From Buttiauxella izardii (GTDB lineage: Bacteria; Pseudomonadota; Gammaproteobacteria; Enterobacterales; Enterobacteriaceae): a DNA stretch of 64,000 bases. Positions 47,901 to 55,803 of the stretch are shown here, one piece after another. A program made the position numbers and the translations under genes. How positions within the stretch are numbered: the first letter of the stretch is position 1; each line of letters starts with the position of its first letter. The notes under the pieces were generated by a model. The model worked only from the letters and a program-made list of their open reading frames with translations, was not told the DNA's origin and ran no database searches. The stretch spans positions 1-64,000 of the forward strand of contig NZ_QZWH01000012.1 of the NCBI RefSeq assembly GCF_003601925.1. The letters run 5' to 3'.

Positions 47901-48451
47901 AATGTTATTCCAATACCGGCGGCCAGGCGTCGAAAGCCACGCCGCTGGGCGCAGTCACCAAGTTTGGCGAGCACGGCAAGCGTAAAGCGCGTAAAGATCT
48001 CGGCGTCAGCATGATGATGTACGGGCATGTTTATGTGGCGCAGATTTCCCTCGGCGCGCAGCTAAACCAGACGGTGAAAGCAATTCAGGAAGCGGAGGCG
48101 TATCCGGGGCCATCGCTGATCATCGCTTACAGCCCATGCGAGGAACACGGCTACGACCTGGCGCTGAGTCACGACCAAATGCGCCAATTGACCGCAACCG
48201 GTTTCTGGCCGCTGTACCGCTTTGACCCGCGTCGTGCGGATGAAGGCAAACTACCGCTGGCGCTGGATTCGCGTCCTCCGTCTGACGCATTGGCTGACAC
48301 GTTGATGAAAGAGCAGCGTTTCCGCCGCCTGAATGCGCAGCAGCCGGAAGTCGCAGAACAGCTCTGGAAAGACGCTGCCGTTGATTTGCAAAAACGCTAT
48401 GACTTCCTGGCGCAGATGGCTGGGAAAGCAGAAAAGGCGGATAGCGAGTAA
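44921..48451 (+). CDS. ydbK: Pyruvate:flavodoxin/ferredoxin oxidoreductase (YdbK/NifJ)
   Basis: 1176 residues, full-length homodimeric PFOR. Domain I substrate loop IAIYPITPSSTMAE, domain V double ferredoxin CTQCNHCVAACP and CTGCNLCVEVCPAKD, proximal-cluster CSGCGETPY, and thiamine diphosphate motif GGDGWAYDIGFGGLDHV are intact. It cleaves pyruvate with CoA to acetyl-CoA and CO2, reducing flavodoxin. In E. coli it is induced under oxidative stress. 290 bp upstream (44631-44920) hold its promoter region and no convincing gene. MicC sRNA, next to this gene in E. coli, is not seen. Confidence 0.96.
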   Translation: MITIDGNGAVASVAFRASEVIAIYPITPSSTMAELADAWSGDGRQNVWGDTPRVVEMQSEAGAIAAVHGALQTGALSTSFTSSQGLLLMIPTLYKLAGQLTPFVLHVAARTVATHALSIFGDHSDVMAIRQTGCAMLCASSVQEAQDFALISHIATLKSRVPFIHFFDGFRTSHEINKIVPLADSTILELLPQKEIDEHRARALNPEHPVIRGTSANPDTYFQSREASNLWYDAVYQHVEQAMDSFAAATGRQYRPFEYYGHPQAERVIIVMGSAIGTCEEVVDELLTRGEKVGVLKVRLFRPFSADHLLEVLPESARQIAVLDRTKEPGALAEPLYLDVMTSLAEAFNRGERETLPRVIGGRYGLSSKEFGPDCVLAVFNELNQAKPRPRFTVGIYDDVTNLSLPLPENTLPNRAKLEALFYGLGSDGSVSATKNNIKIIGNSTPFYTQGYFVYDSKKAGGLTVSHLRVSEQPINSTYLIDKADFVGCHQLQFIDKYQMAERLKPGGIFLLNTPYNADEVWHRLPQEVQAVLNQKKARFFVVNAAKIARECQLGARINTVMQMAFFHLTHILPGDSALAELQGAIAKSYSSKGQELVERNWQALALARESLAEVTLQEVNESSPMRPPVVSDAAPDFVKTVTAAMLAGLGDALPVSALPPDGTWPPGTTKWEKRNIAEEIPIWKPDICTQCNHCVAACPHSAIRAKVVQPEAMENAPAALQSLDVKSRDMRGQKYVLQVAPEDCTGCNLCVEVCPAKDRQNPEIKAINMMSRLEHVEEEKENYDFFLQLPEMERTSLERIDIRTSQLLQPLFEYSGACSGCGETPYIKLLTQLYGDRMLIANATGCSSIYGGNLPSTPYTTDGNGRGPAWANSLFEDNAEFGLGFRLTVDQHRARVMRLVGKFADQLPAELNEQLHSDATPEVRREQVAALRQHLANIDDPDARQLMTDADAMVEKSIWLIGGDGWAYDIGFGGLDHVLSLTENVNILVLDTQCYSNTGGQASKATPLGAVTKFGEHGKRKARKDLGVSMMMYGHVYVAQISLGAQLNQTVKAIQEAEAYPGPSLIIAYSPCEEHGYDLALSHDQMRQLTATGFWPLYRFDPRRADEGKLPLALDSRPPSDALADTLMKEQRFRRLNAQQPEVAEQLWKDAAVDLQKRYDFLAQMAGKAEKADSE

Positions 48452-48459
48452 CGGTATAG

Positions 48460-48536
48460 AGGGTGGATGGCGCCAGTGGCTTATCCACCCTTTGAATTCA
48501 TTTTTGTAGGTCGGATAAGCGCTAGCGCCATCCGAC
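48460..48536. repeat. BIME: two REP units after ydbK
   Basis: Unit 1 AGGGTGGAT...ATCCACCCT (48460-48491) and unit 2 GTAGGTCGGATAAGCGC...GCCATCCGAC (48506-48536), in opposite orientation, between convergent ydbK and yncE. Confidence 0.85.
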
Positions 48537-48547
48537 ATTTTTGAATC

Positions 48548-49609
48548 TTATTTAAAGCTAATCCGCACAACATCGTCCGGACTGGATGGCTCTTTCTCAC
48601 GGCTGCCCGGCTGTTTCACGCTGACATACAACTGCTGCCCATCTGGCGAAAGCGCTAGGCTATTTGGCAAGGCAGGCGTATCGATCGTTTCCAGCACTTT
48701 GTAGCTTTTCGCATCAATCACGCTGACTTTCCCGGCTTTGCGATGCGTCACGTAAATTTCATTACGCGTCGAGTTATACAACACATCCAAGCCCAACGGC
48801 ACTTCCACTTTGTTGATGATTTTACTGGTTTTAGTGTCCACAACCAACAATTGCGGCGTTTTGGAATCGCTGATAAACGCACGGTTATTTGCGGTATCCA
48901 GCGCAATATTCAGATAGAAATGCTCGCCTTCGTTATCCAGTTTGGTGCGCGAAATCACTTTGTCGGTTTTGCTGTCGATAACGATAAATTCGTTGTCGGC
49001 ATTGGTCATGTAAATGCGTGACGCTTTCTGGTCAATCGCCAGGCCCGTCGCCATTTTACCGAGATCTTTAATGGTATCGTGCAACGTGAGCTTGTCGCCG
49101 TCAATCACCCACAACACGCTCGACTCGCCCAATCCGCCCATATACAGCGTATTCGTCGCCTCATTCACCACTAACTGGCGTGGCATCAGCGGGCGCACGG
49201 TTTCGGTACGTTTAGTTTCGTCCACGACCAGTGACTTAATCACATCGCCGGTTTTGCTGTTAATCGCCGTTACCGCGCTGCTGGTGGTGTTGCCGAGGAA
49301 CAGCGTACCGGTGGTCTTGTTGAGCGCCACACCGAACGGTTTCAGGTTATTATGAATCGCCTGAGTCACTTCCAGCGTTGCCGGGTCAAGACGATAAACC
49401 ACCCCGCCTTTGTCGGTTTTACGACTCTGGGACGTGGCGACATACAACGCCGATTGATCCGCGCTGTAGGCCATTTCGTACGCGCCTTTGCCAACGGGTT
49501 TTCTTTCAACCGTGAATGAGGTGTCAGCAAACAGAGAACCGGAAAACAGCAGGCTGGAAAGCATCAAAGCAGGTAAAACGCGCAGGCGAGTTTGTGGGAG
49601 AGCAGACAT
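48548..49609 (-). CDS. yncE: YncE periplasmic beta-propeller protein
   Basis: 353 residues from ATG 49609, the E. coli length; AAGGAT is 6 nt upstream, and the 22 codons further up lie in the regulatory region. Sec signal peptide (cleavage near LFADT), then a seven-bladed YVTN-type propeller (KGAYEMAYS, GGVVYRLDPATLEVTQAIHN, KPFGVALN, GKVSVIDAKSYKV). E. coli YncE is a secreted, iron-repressed protein that binds single-stranded DNA. A Fur box stands upstream. Confidence 0.93.
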   Translation of the reverse strand: MSALPQTRLRVLPALMLSSLLFSGSLFADTSFTVERKPVGKGAYEMAYSADQSALYVATSQSRKTDKGGVVYRLDPATLEVTQAIHNNLKPFGVALNKTTGTLFLGNTTSSAVTAINSKTGDVIKSLVVDETKRTETVRPLMPRQLVVNEATNTLYMGGLGESSVLWVIDGDKLTLHDTIKDLGKMATGLAIDQKASRIYMTNADNEFIVIDSKTDKVISRTKLDNEGEHFYLNIALDTANNRAFISDSKTPQLLVVDTKTSKIINKVEVPLGLDVLYNSTRNEIYVTHRKAGKVSVIDAKSYKVLETIDTPALPNSLALSPDGQQLYVSVKQPGSREKEPSSPDDVVRISFK

Positions 49610-49637
49610 AAATATCCTTATCAATAGCATGGAAATA

Positions 49638-49666
49638 CCTTTAGCTAACAGAACGTTAGCTAAAGG
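49638..49666 (-). promoter_or_regulatory. 12-bp perfect inverted repeat in the yncE leader
   Basis: CCTTTAGCTAAC/GTTAGCTAAAGG with a 5-nt loop, between the Fur box and the yncE ATG. It would fold in the mRNA 28 nt before the start codon. Confidence 0.5.
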
Positions 49667-49678
49667 CTGAAGCACTAT

Positions 49679-49693
49679 TGATAATTATTATCA
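49679..49693. promoter_or_regulatory. Fur box of yncE
   Basis: TGATAATTATTATCA is a perfect 7-1-7 palindrome, the consensus Fur site, placed 70 nt before the yncE ATG and downstream of the same-strand aldA stop. Confidence 0.85.
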
Positions 49694-49716
49694 TTTATAA
49701 ATGAGAAAGTAAATCA

Positions 49717-51156
49717 TTACACCTGCAAATAGACCATTTGAGTTTGCAGATACTCATTCAGACCGTGGCGGCCATCTGCCCCGCCAATACCTGATTTACG
49801 CCAGCCCGCATGGAAGCCCTGCATCGCTTCAAAGTTTTCACGGTTGATGTAAGTTTCGCCGAATTTCAGCCCCTTAATCGCTTTCATCGCGGTATTTAAA
49901 TCGCGAGTGTAGACCGAAGAAGTTAGCCCGTAATCGCTGTCATTTGCCATTTCCAGCGCTTGTTCGAGCGTCTCAAAAGTGGTGACAGGCAGCACCGGGC
50001 CGAAGGTTTCGTCGTGCATAATCGCCATTTCCTGGCGCACATCCACCAGCAGCGTTGGCGGGTAGAAATACCCTTTCCCTTCCGGCGTTTTGCCGCCAAT
50101 CAAGACTCGTGCGCCTTCGCTCACCGCGTGAGCCACTTTTTGCTCTACGCGTTCAAGGGCGGCGGCGTTAATCAGCGGCCCCATCGACACATCGTTGCGC
50201 TCGCCGGTATCACCAAAACTCACCTGCTTGAAGGCTTCGCTCAGGCGCGTAATAAATTCGTCGTAAATGCCTTTTTGCACATACACGCGCTCGGCACAGT
50301 TACACACCTGCCCGGTGTTAATCATGCGTGAATCGACAATCGCTTTCACGGCGATATCCAGATCCGCATCGTCCATCACGATAGCAGGCGCTTTGCCGCC
50401 TAATTCCAGGCAAACTTTGGTGATGTTTTTAGAGGCCGCCGCCATGATTTTCTCACCCGCGCCGACGCTGCCTGTCATGCTGACCATCGCCACTTTCGGG
50501 TTGCTCGCCAGTTCCTGACCCACCGTTTCGCCGCGCCCCAGAACCAGGTTAAATACCCCTTTCGGTAGCCCGATATCATGAACAATTTCCGCAAAAGCGA
50601 TGGCGTTATTCGGCGTAAATTCGCTTGGTTTGATGACGATGGTATTGCCGGTAATCAGCGCTGGCGCGAGTTTGCGGGCAATCAGGAAGAATGGGAAGTT
50701 CCACGGCAGAATTCCGGTGGTCACGCCTAATGCGCGTTTGAACACCAGAATGTTTTCGCCAGGGCGGTCACTTTGCAGAATTTCGCCTTCGTAACGGCGC
50801 GCCCATTCCGACATGTAATCGAGATAATCGGCGGTGAAAGCCACTTCCACTTCAGCCAGTTGTTGGGTTTTGCCGCCTTCGGCAACAATCAACGCGCTGA
50901 TGGATTTCGCACGTTCACGAATCCCGGCAGAAATTTTACGCAGCCAGCCCGCACGTTCGATAGCAGGCAACGCTTCCCAACCGGCTTGCGCTTGTGCGGC
51001 GGCGTCAATCGCATCACGCGCCTGTTGCGCCGTACCGTCAGGAATGCGCGAAATCAGCGCTTCAGTGGCAGGATTAATCACATCAATCCACTGATCGCCC
51101 TGCCATTGAACAAATTGACCATTGATATACATCGGGTGTTGTACAGGTGCAGTCAT
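49717..51156 (-). CDS. aldA: Lactaldehyde/glycolaldehyde dehydrogenase AldA
   Basis: 479 residues, as in E. coli, with high identity (IVIKPSEFTPNNAIAFAEIV, CLELGGKAPAIVMDDADL with the Glu, SGQV-type loop GQVCNCAERVYVQ with the catalytic Cys about 285). It oxidises L-lactaldehyde to lactate in aerobic fucose/rhamnose use and glycolaldehyde to glycolate, with NAD. Upstream TTGTGAA gives only a half CRP site. AAAACGGTCAT at 51242-51252, in its promoter region, repeats the arm of the ydcF terminator. Confidence 0.96.
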   Translation of the reverse strand: MTAPVQHPMYINGQFVQWQGDQWIDVINPATEALISRIPDGTAQQARDAIDAAAQAQAGWEALPAIERAGWLRKISAGIRERAKSISALIVAEGGKTQQLAEVEVAFTADYLDYMSEWARRYEGEILQSDRPGENILVFKRALGVTTGILPWNFPFFLIARKLAPALITGNTIVIKPSEFTPNNAIAFAEIVHDIGLPKGVFNLVLGRGETVGQELASNPKVAMVSMTGSVGAGEKIMAAASKNITKVCLELGGKAPAIVMDDADLDIAVKAIVDSRMINTGQVCNCAERVYVQKGIYDEFITRLSEAFKQVSFGDTGERNDVSMGPLINAAALERVEQKVAHAVSEGARVLIGGKTPEGKGYFYPPTLLVDVRQEMAIMHDETFGPVLPVTTFETLEQALEMANDSDYGLTSSVYTRDLNTAMKAIKGLKFGETYINRENFEAMQGFHAGWRKSGIGGADGRHGLNEYLQTQMVYLQV

Positions 51157-51320
51157 GACCGGCTCCTTTGTGTTCGCTGTTTTGTTTTATGTATGTAAAA
51201 CATTTGTGAACACTTTAGGATTTAACAACCGCCATTCGGGCAAAACGGTCATGAATTGTGATGAGATTCAATAAAAACAACAGAAAGGAATCAATTTGGC
51301 TACATATCAGAAACATGAAA

Positions 51321-51357
51321 ATGACCGTTTTCAGCACGCTGGTGTGAAAACGGTCAT
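51321..51357 (-). terminator. ydcF terminator
   Basis: Perfect 13-bp stem ATGACCGTTTTCA/TGAAAACGGTCAT with an 11-nt loop and TTTCAT after it on the minus strand, 10 nt past the ydcF stop. Confidence 0.8.
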
Positions 51358-51366
51358 CGCAGTACG

Positions 51367-52167
51367 CTACAAGCCGCGCTCGTGCATCAATTGCGCCAGC
51401 GCGGCGTCATTAGCCAGAATTTCCCAGGCATTAATGACGGCCAACGGAATATCCACATGAGCAATAAAATCCCGCCCTTGCGGCCCGTAGCCGTTGGCAT
51501 CGTCTCTGATTCGCGGAATTTCCCCCAGCGCCAACGACACGTAACGCTCAACCGGCCACAGCCCTTTTTTATCCGGGCCAAAAGTAGTTTGCGTTTCGTT
51601 GCTCACCAGACGCGGCACAAACCCGGGCCAACTGCGCCACTGCGGTTGATGCGTATCGCCCTGCCAGACGCGCTCAAACGTCGCCACGGTACGGCGCTGC
51701 ATGGTCGGGTCCTGAATAATAATCGCGCGTTCCGGCGTGAGGTTCTGCTCTTGCATTAACAGGTGCGTAAAGCGGGCGTTCTCGCCGCAGTTGGTCGATT
51801 TCTCTTCCGTCAGCACTTTTTCCGCCGGGATTTTCCAGAACTGAATAGCGATATCTTTGATGATAGCCGCTTCCGCACGTCCGGTGGTTGGAATGGTGTT
51901 ATAGCGGGGATGCTTTGCAATCGCGGCGTATAAAAATGTGGTGGAATGACCAATACCGCCGGTGATCAGCAGCGTGTGCTCGGTATTGACGGCAAGCTCA
52001 CAGGCGGCGTCAATCGTGGGGATCACGGCATTGCCTGCGAGAATAATCATGTCTGCATCACCCACCGCAGGCGGCGCGGCAAACTCATTATGAGCAAGCC
52101 ACTCGCCCAGCGTGTTGATGGCGTTAAGGGTGGTGGCCTGCAAAGCTGGAAATGTTGTCGTCAACAT
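51367..52167 (-). CDS. ydcF: YdcF, DUF218 SAM-binding protein
   Basis: 266 residues, as in E. coli. DUF218 core: MIILAGNAVIPTIDAACELA, LLITGGIGHSTTFLY, STNCGENARF, IIQDPTMQRRT. E. coli YdcF binds S-adenosylmethionine; its reaction is unknown. No signal peptide. It precedes aldA in the leftward direction, a linkage kept from E. coli. Confidence 0.93.
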   Translation of the reverse strand: MLTTTFPALQATTLNAINTLGEWLAHNEFAAPPAVGDADMIILAGNAVIPTIDAACELAVNTEHTLLITGGIGHSTTFLYAAIAKHPRYNTIPTTGRAEAAIIKDIAIQFWKIPAEKVLTEEKSTNCGENARFTHLLMQEQNLTPERAIIIQDPTMQRRTVATFERVWQGDTHQPQWRSWPGFVPRLVSNETQTTFGPDKKGLWPVERYVSLALGEIPRIRDDANGYGPQGRDFIAHVDIPLAVINAWEILANDAALAQLMHERGL

Positions 52168-52250
52168 AACCCCTCCTTGTTAAAAACCAGCGCACATCAT
52201 AACGCAGGCCGCACCGTGACTGTATAGGGTTGCTCTGAGACTTCGATTAG

Positions 52251-52325
52251 CCGGGCGTACACTTGCGCTTATCTACCCTACAAAACCGTTTTTCGTAGGT
52301 CGGATAAGCGCCAGCGTCATCCGAC
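52251..52325. repeat. BIME/REP elements between ydcF and the glucosidase genes
   Basis: A complete REP GTAGGTCGGATAAGCGCCAG plus GTCATCCGAC at 52295-52325 is preceded by a degenerate unit (CTTGCGCTTATCTACCCTAC, 52263-52282). Confidence 0.8.
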
Positions 52326-52333
52326 AAAATGGT

Positions 52334-53983
52334 TTACGCGAGCTTATAAACCCGCGTCTCCCACGGATGCAGCCGATAAACCTCTTCCACCTGCGAGTAG
52401 TTCCCCAACAGGAATCTTGCTGCTTCCAGCGAAAGCTCGCTCTCAGTCCAGCGGGCAGATTTCGACGACATATTACACAGCACCACAAATTCAGTGCCTT
52501 CCAGCACCCGCCGATAAGCATAAATTTGCGCGTGATCTTCCAGTTCCAGCACGTAGCGCCCGTAAATCAGCGTGCGTTCCTGTTTACGCAATTGGATTAA
52601 TGCGCGATAGAAATTGAGCACCGAATCGGGATCTTGCTGCTGGCTGGCGACGTTAATCATTTCAAAATTGGCATTCACTGCAAACCACGGTTTCGCGTCG
52701 CTAAAACCGGCATTCGGCCAGGCGTTCCACTGCATCGGCGTGCGGGAGTTATCGCGCCCGGTATTGGTCAGAAAGGCGATAATCTCTTCTTCGCTTTTGC
52801 CCTGCGCGGCCATTTCGCGCCACATGTTTTTCGCTGACACGTCATCAAAATCTTCCAGCCGCTCGAAGCGGGTATTGGTCATGCCGATTTCCTGGCCCTG
52901 ATAGATAAACGGCGTGCCCTGCATCAGAAAATAGAGCGCTGCGATGCACGTCGCACTTTCTCGCCAGTGGTGTTCGGTGTCGCCCCAGCGCGAAGTGATT
53001 CGCGTCAGATCGTGATTTTCAACATACAAAGCGTTCCAACCTTTGCCTTCCAGCGCTTCTTGCCAAGCGGTGAAAATCTTCTTCAGCACCGCCGGTTCCG
53101 GGCGCAAACCGGCTTCCGGTTCCCACAAACGCACATGCTCAAACTGGAACACCATGCTCAGGCGGTTGCGGTGCTCGCCCACCCACTCTTCGGCGTGATC
53201 GGCAAACAGGCCATTCATCTCGCCCACGGTGACAATATCGTAGTGCTGGAGCACGTTGCGGCTCATATCGTCGACGTAATCCAGCAGGCCGTCGTAGTTC
53301 AGGTGGCTTTTCATCGATGGCGCATAACGTAGTTTGTCCGGATTCGGCACGTCTGCCAGCAGCGGTTCTTTTTTCAGGTGCGCGATGGCATCGATGCGAA
53401 AGCCGTCGATACCTTTGTCGAGCCACCAGCGCATCATGTCGTACACCGCGCGGCGTACATCAAGGTTTTCCCAGTTCAGATCCGGCTGGCGGCGAGTAAA
53501 CAGATGCAGAAAATACTGTTCGGTATGGGCGTCATATTCCCAGGTCGATCCTTTAAAGATCCCTTCCCAGTTGTTCGGTTCCGCACCATTTTTGCCGTCG
53601 CGCCAGGTGTACCAGTCACGTTTCGGGTTATCCCGTGACGAACGCGATTCCAGGAACCACGGATGTTCGTCGGAAGTATGATTCACTACCAAATCGATAA
53701 TCAGCCGCATTCCCCGAGCGTGAACTTGTTCAAGGAGGCGGTCAAAATCCGCCATCGTGCCGAACTCGGCCATGATTTCCTGGTAATCGCTAATGTCGTA
53801 ACCGTTATCGTCATTCGGCGATTTATACATCGGGCAGATCCAAATCAGATCGATGCCGAGGTCTTTGAGGTAATCGAGTTTTTCGGTGATGCCGTTGAGG
53901 TCGCCAATGCCGTCACCGTTGCTGTCTTTAAAACTGCGCGGATAAATCTGGTAGGCCACCGCCTCTTTCCACCAGTTCGCCAT
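52334..53983 (-). CDS. GH13 alpha-glucosidase (oligo-1,6-glucosidase family), PalZ/trehalulase-like position
   Basis: 549 residues, cytoplasmic, GH13 subfamily 31 type. Catalytic residues: nucleophile Asp198 in GFRIDAI, acid Glu255 in VGEM, Asp325 in ENHD; DLVVNH at 98-103. The residue after the nucleophile is Ala, seen in enzymes that prefer alpha-1,4 or other bonds, whereas its neighbour has Val, typical of alpha-1,6 enzymes (rule from the family, not proof). The sucrose isomerase RLDRD motif is absent (the segment reads RFERLEDFDD), so it hydrolyses rather than isomerises. Last gene of the ABC-glucosidase cluster, 3 nt after the other GH13 gene. In Erwinia rhapontici the same slot is palZ (trehalulose hydrolase). 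Confidence 0.86.
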   Translation of the reverse strand: MANWWKEAVAYQIYPRSFKDSNGDGIGDLNGITEKLDYLKDLGIDLIWICPMYKSPNDDNGYDISDYQEIMAEFGTMADFDRLLEQVHARGMRLIIDLVVNHTSDEHPWFLESRSSRDNPKRDWYTWRDGKNGAEPNNWEGIFKGSTWEYDAHTEQYFLHLFTRRQPDLNWENLDVRRAVYDMMRWWLDKGIDGFRIDAIAHLKKEPLLADVPNPDKLRYAPSMKSHLNYDGLLDYVDDMSRNVLQHYDIVTVGEMNGLFADHAEEWVGEHRNRLSMVFQFEHVRLWEPEAGLRPEPAVLKKIFTAWQEALEGKGWNALYVENHDLTRITSRWGDTEHHWRESATCIAALYFLMQGTPFIYQGQEIGMTNTRFERLEDFDDVSAKNMWREMAAQGKSEEEIIAFLTNTGRDNSRTPMQWNAWPNAGFSDAKPWFAVNANFEMINVASQQQDPDSVLNFYRALIQLRKQERTLIYGRYVLELEDHAQIYAYRRVLEGTEFVVLCNMSSKSARWTESELSLEAARFLLGNYSQVEEVYRLHPWETRVYKLA

Positions 53984-53986
53984 CGT

Positions 53987-55627
53987 TTACCTCCCGATTA
54001 ATAATGCAAATGATTCATAAGGTTGTAGCTCAAGGCTGACCGCCAACTTGTCACGCGGCGCATAGTTACTAATCAAACATTCGCCGTGCCAGTTCTGCAT
54101 GGCTTCCGGGATGTCGAGCGTCAGATGTTCTGCGGTAAAATTGTTGATCACCAATAAACGCTCGTCGTTGAGCGTTCTCAGCCAGGCGAAAACCTGCGGG
54201 TGATCTCGCAAAACTGGCTGAAAATCGCCGTACACCAGCACCGGATATTGTTTACGCAGAGCAATCATTTTTTGGTAATGCCATAGAATCGAATCCGGTT
54301 GTGCGAGCGCTGCCGCAACGTTGATCTCGCGGTAATTTGGGTTGACGGCAATCCACGGCGTGCCCGAGGTAAAACCGGCGTTCGGGCTGGCGTCCCACTG
54401 CATCGGCGTGCGGGCGTTATCGCGCCCGTTGGCATGAATGCCGAGCATCATTTCTTCATGGCTCACGCCTGCGTCCAGCCGCTCCTTATACAGATTCAAA
54501 CTCTCGATATCGCGGTAATCGTCGATGGTCTCAAAGCGCACGTTGGTCATGCCGATTTCTTCGCCCTGATAGATATACGGCGTGCCTTTCAGGCAGTGCA
54601 GCGCGGTGGCAAGCATTTTGGCGGACGGTTCACGGAACTCGCCTTCATCGCCAAATTTTGATACCGCTCGCGGTAAATCGTGGTTGCTCCAGAACAGCGA
54701 ATTCCAGCCCTGATGCGCCAGCGCGGTTTGCCATTTCTCGATAACCGCTTTAAAACTCATCAGCTCGAACGGCTTGCTGCGCCACTTCCCGGCGTGCTCG
54801 TCCCAGAACTCTTTGATGTGGTCAAACTGGAAAACCATCGACAGCTCTTCTCGCTCGGCCCCGCTATACAGCAGCGCATCGTCAGGGGTCGCACTCCATG
54901 TTTCACCGACGGTGACGAAATCACCTTTGCCAAACGTGGCGCGGTTCATCTGGCGAATCAGCGCATGAAGGTTTTTGCCGTTCGCCATGATCTGCGCGTC
55001 CACTTCTTTACCGATAAGATCGATAACATCCATGCGAAAACCGCCGATGCCTTTCGCCAGCCAGCGGTTCATCATGGCGTGGACTTCTTCGTGAACGCGT
55101 GGGTTTTCCCAGTTCAGATCCGGCTGACGTTTTGAAAACTGGTGCAGATAATATTCACCGCTGGCTTCGTCAAACGCCCAGCCGCTGCCGCCAAACCAGG
55201 AGCGAAAATCATTCGGTGGCCCGCCGTCTGCCGCCGGTTTGCGCCAGATATAGAAATCACGATACGGATTTTGTTTGGATTTGAGGGCTTCGATAAACCA
55301 CGGATGTTCATCGGAAGTGTGGTTGACGACTAAGTCCATCAGGATGTGAATATCGCGCTGTTTGGCCTGCGCAATGAGGGTTTCCATTTCCGCCAGGGTG
55401 CCAAATTCGGCGGCAATATCTTCGTAGTCAGAAATGTCGTAGCCGTTGTCGTCCATCGGCGAGCGGTAAACCGGCGAGAGCCAAATCAGGTTAATGCCGA
55501 GCTGTTGCAGGTAGTCGAGTTTGCTGATGATGCCGTTGATATCGCCGATGCCATCGCCATTGCTGTCCATAAAACTGCGCGGATAGATTTGGTACACCAC
55601 CGCGTTGTGCCACCATTTTTGTTCCAC
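53987..55627 (-). CDS. GH13 alpha-glucosidase (oligo-1,6-glucosidase family), PalQ-like position
   Basis: 546 residues from a GTG at 55627 (AAGGAG 6 nt upstream). Nucleophile Asp200 in GFRMDVI, acid Glu242 in VGETW, Asp317 in SNHD. Val201 after the nucleophile is the mark of enzymes acting on alpha-1,6 bonds such as isomaltose and isomaltulose. No signal peptide, so it works on imported disaccharide. It is separated from the upstream ATPase gene by the 151-bp repeat element at 55.7 kb, unlike the tight spacing elsewhere in the cluster. Closest functional analogue by position: palQ (palatinase). Confidence 0.87.
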   Translation of the reverse strand: MEQKWWHNAVVYQIYPRSFMDSNGDGIGDINGIISKLDYLQQLGINLIWLSPVYRSPMDDNGYDISDYEDIAAEFGTLAEMETLIAQAKQRDIHILMDLVVNHTSDEHPWFIEALKSKQNPYRDFYIWRKPAADGGPPNDFRSWFGGSGWAFDEASGEYYLHQFSKRQPDLNWENPRVHEEVHAMMNRWLAKGIGGFRMDVIDLIGKEVDAQIMANGKNLHALIRQMNRATFGKGDFVTVGETWSATPDDALLYSGAEREELSMVFQFDHIKEFWDEHAGKWRSKPFELMSFKAVIEKWQTALAHQGWNSLFWSNHDLPRAVSKFGDEGEFREPSAKMLATALHCLKGTPYIYQGEEIGMTNVRFETIDDYRDIESLNLYKERLDAGVSHEEMMLGIHANGRDNARTPMQWDASPNAGFTSGTPWIAVNPNYREINVAAALAQPDSILWHYQKMIALRKQYPVLVYGDFQPVLRDHPQVFAWLRTLNDERLLVINNFTAEHLTLDIPEAMQNWHGECLISNYAPRDKLAVSLELQPYESFALLIGR

Positions 55628-55652
55628 CGATTTCTCCTTGTAGATAGGGTCG

Positions 55653-55803
55653 CCCTCACCCTAACCCTCTCCCCAGGGAGAGGGAATCATTCTGCTTTCT
55701 CCTTCTCCCAGAGAGAGTGAATCATTCTGCTTTCTCCTTCTCCCAGGGAGAGGGAATCATTCAGCTTTCTCCTTCTCCCTCAGGGAGAAGGTTGGGATGA
55801 GGG
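55653..55803. repeat. CCCTCACCC palindromic element with three 35-bp tandem units
   Basis: Left arm CCCTCACCCTAACCCTCTCC and right arm GGGAGAAGGTTGGGATGAGG frame units CAGGGAGAGGGAATCATTCT... repeated at 55674, 55709 and 55744 (35-bp spacing). The unit sequence differs from that of the 43.7-kb copy (AATCATTCTGCTTT in place of ACAAACCGCTCTGC). Its right end lies inside the ATPase gene and carries that gene's stop codon (55780-55782). Confidence 0.9.

Noticed and set aside
48452-48547. MicC small RNA, next to ydbK in E. coli
   Set aside because: The sequence after ydbK is only a BIME; no MicC-like seed or terminator is present and ompN is not the neighbour.
51157-51320. CRP site before aldA
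   Set aside because: TGTGA occurs but without the matching TCACA half.
52334-55627. Possibility that one GH13 enzyme is a sucrose isomerase (PalI/TreS-like)
   Set aside because: The RLDRD isomerase motif is absent in both, and neither has the signal peptide expected of PalI.
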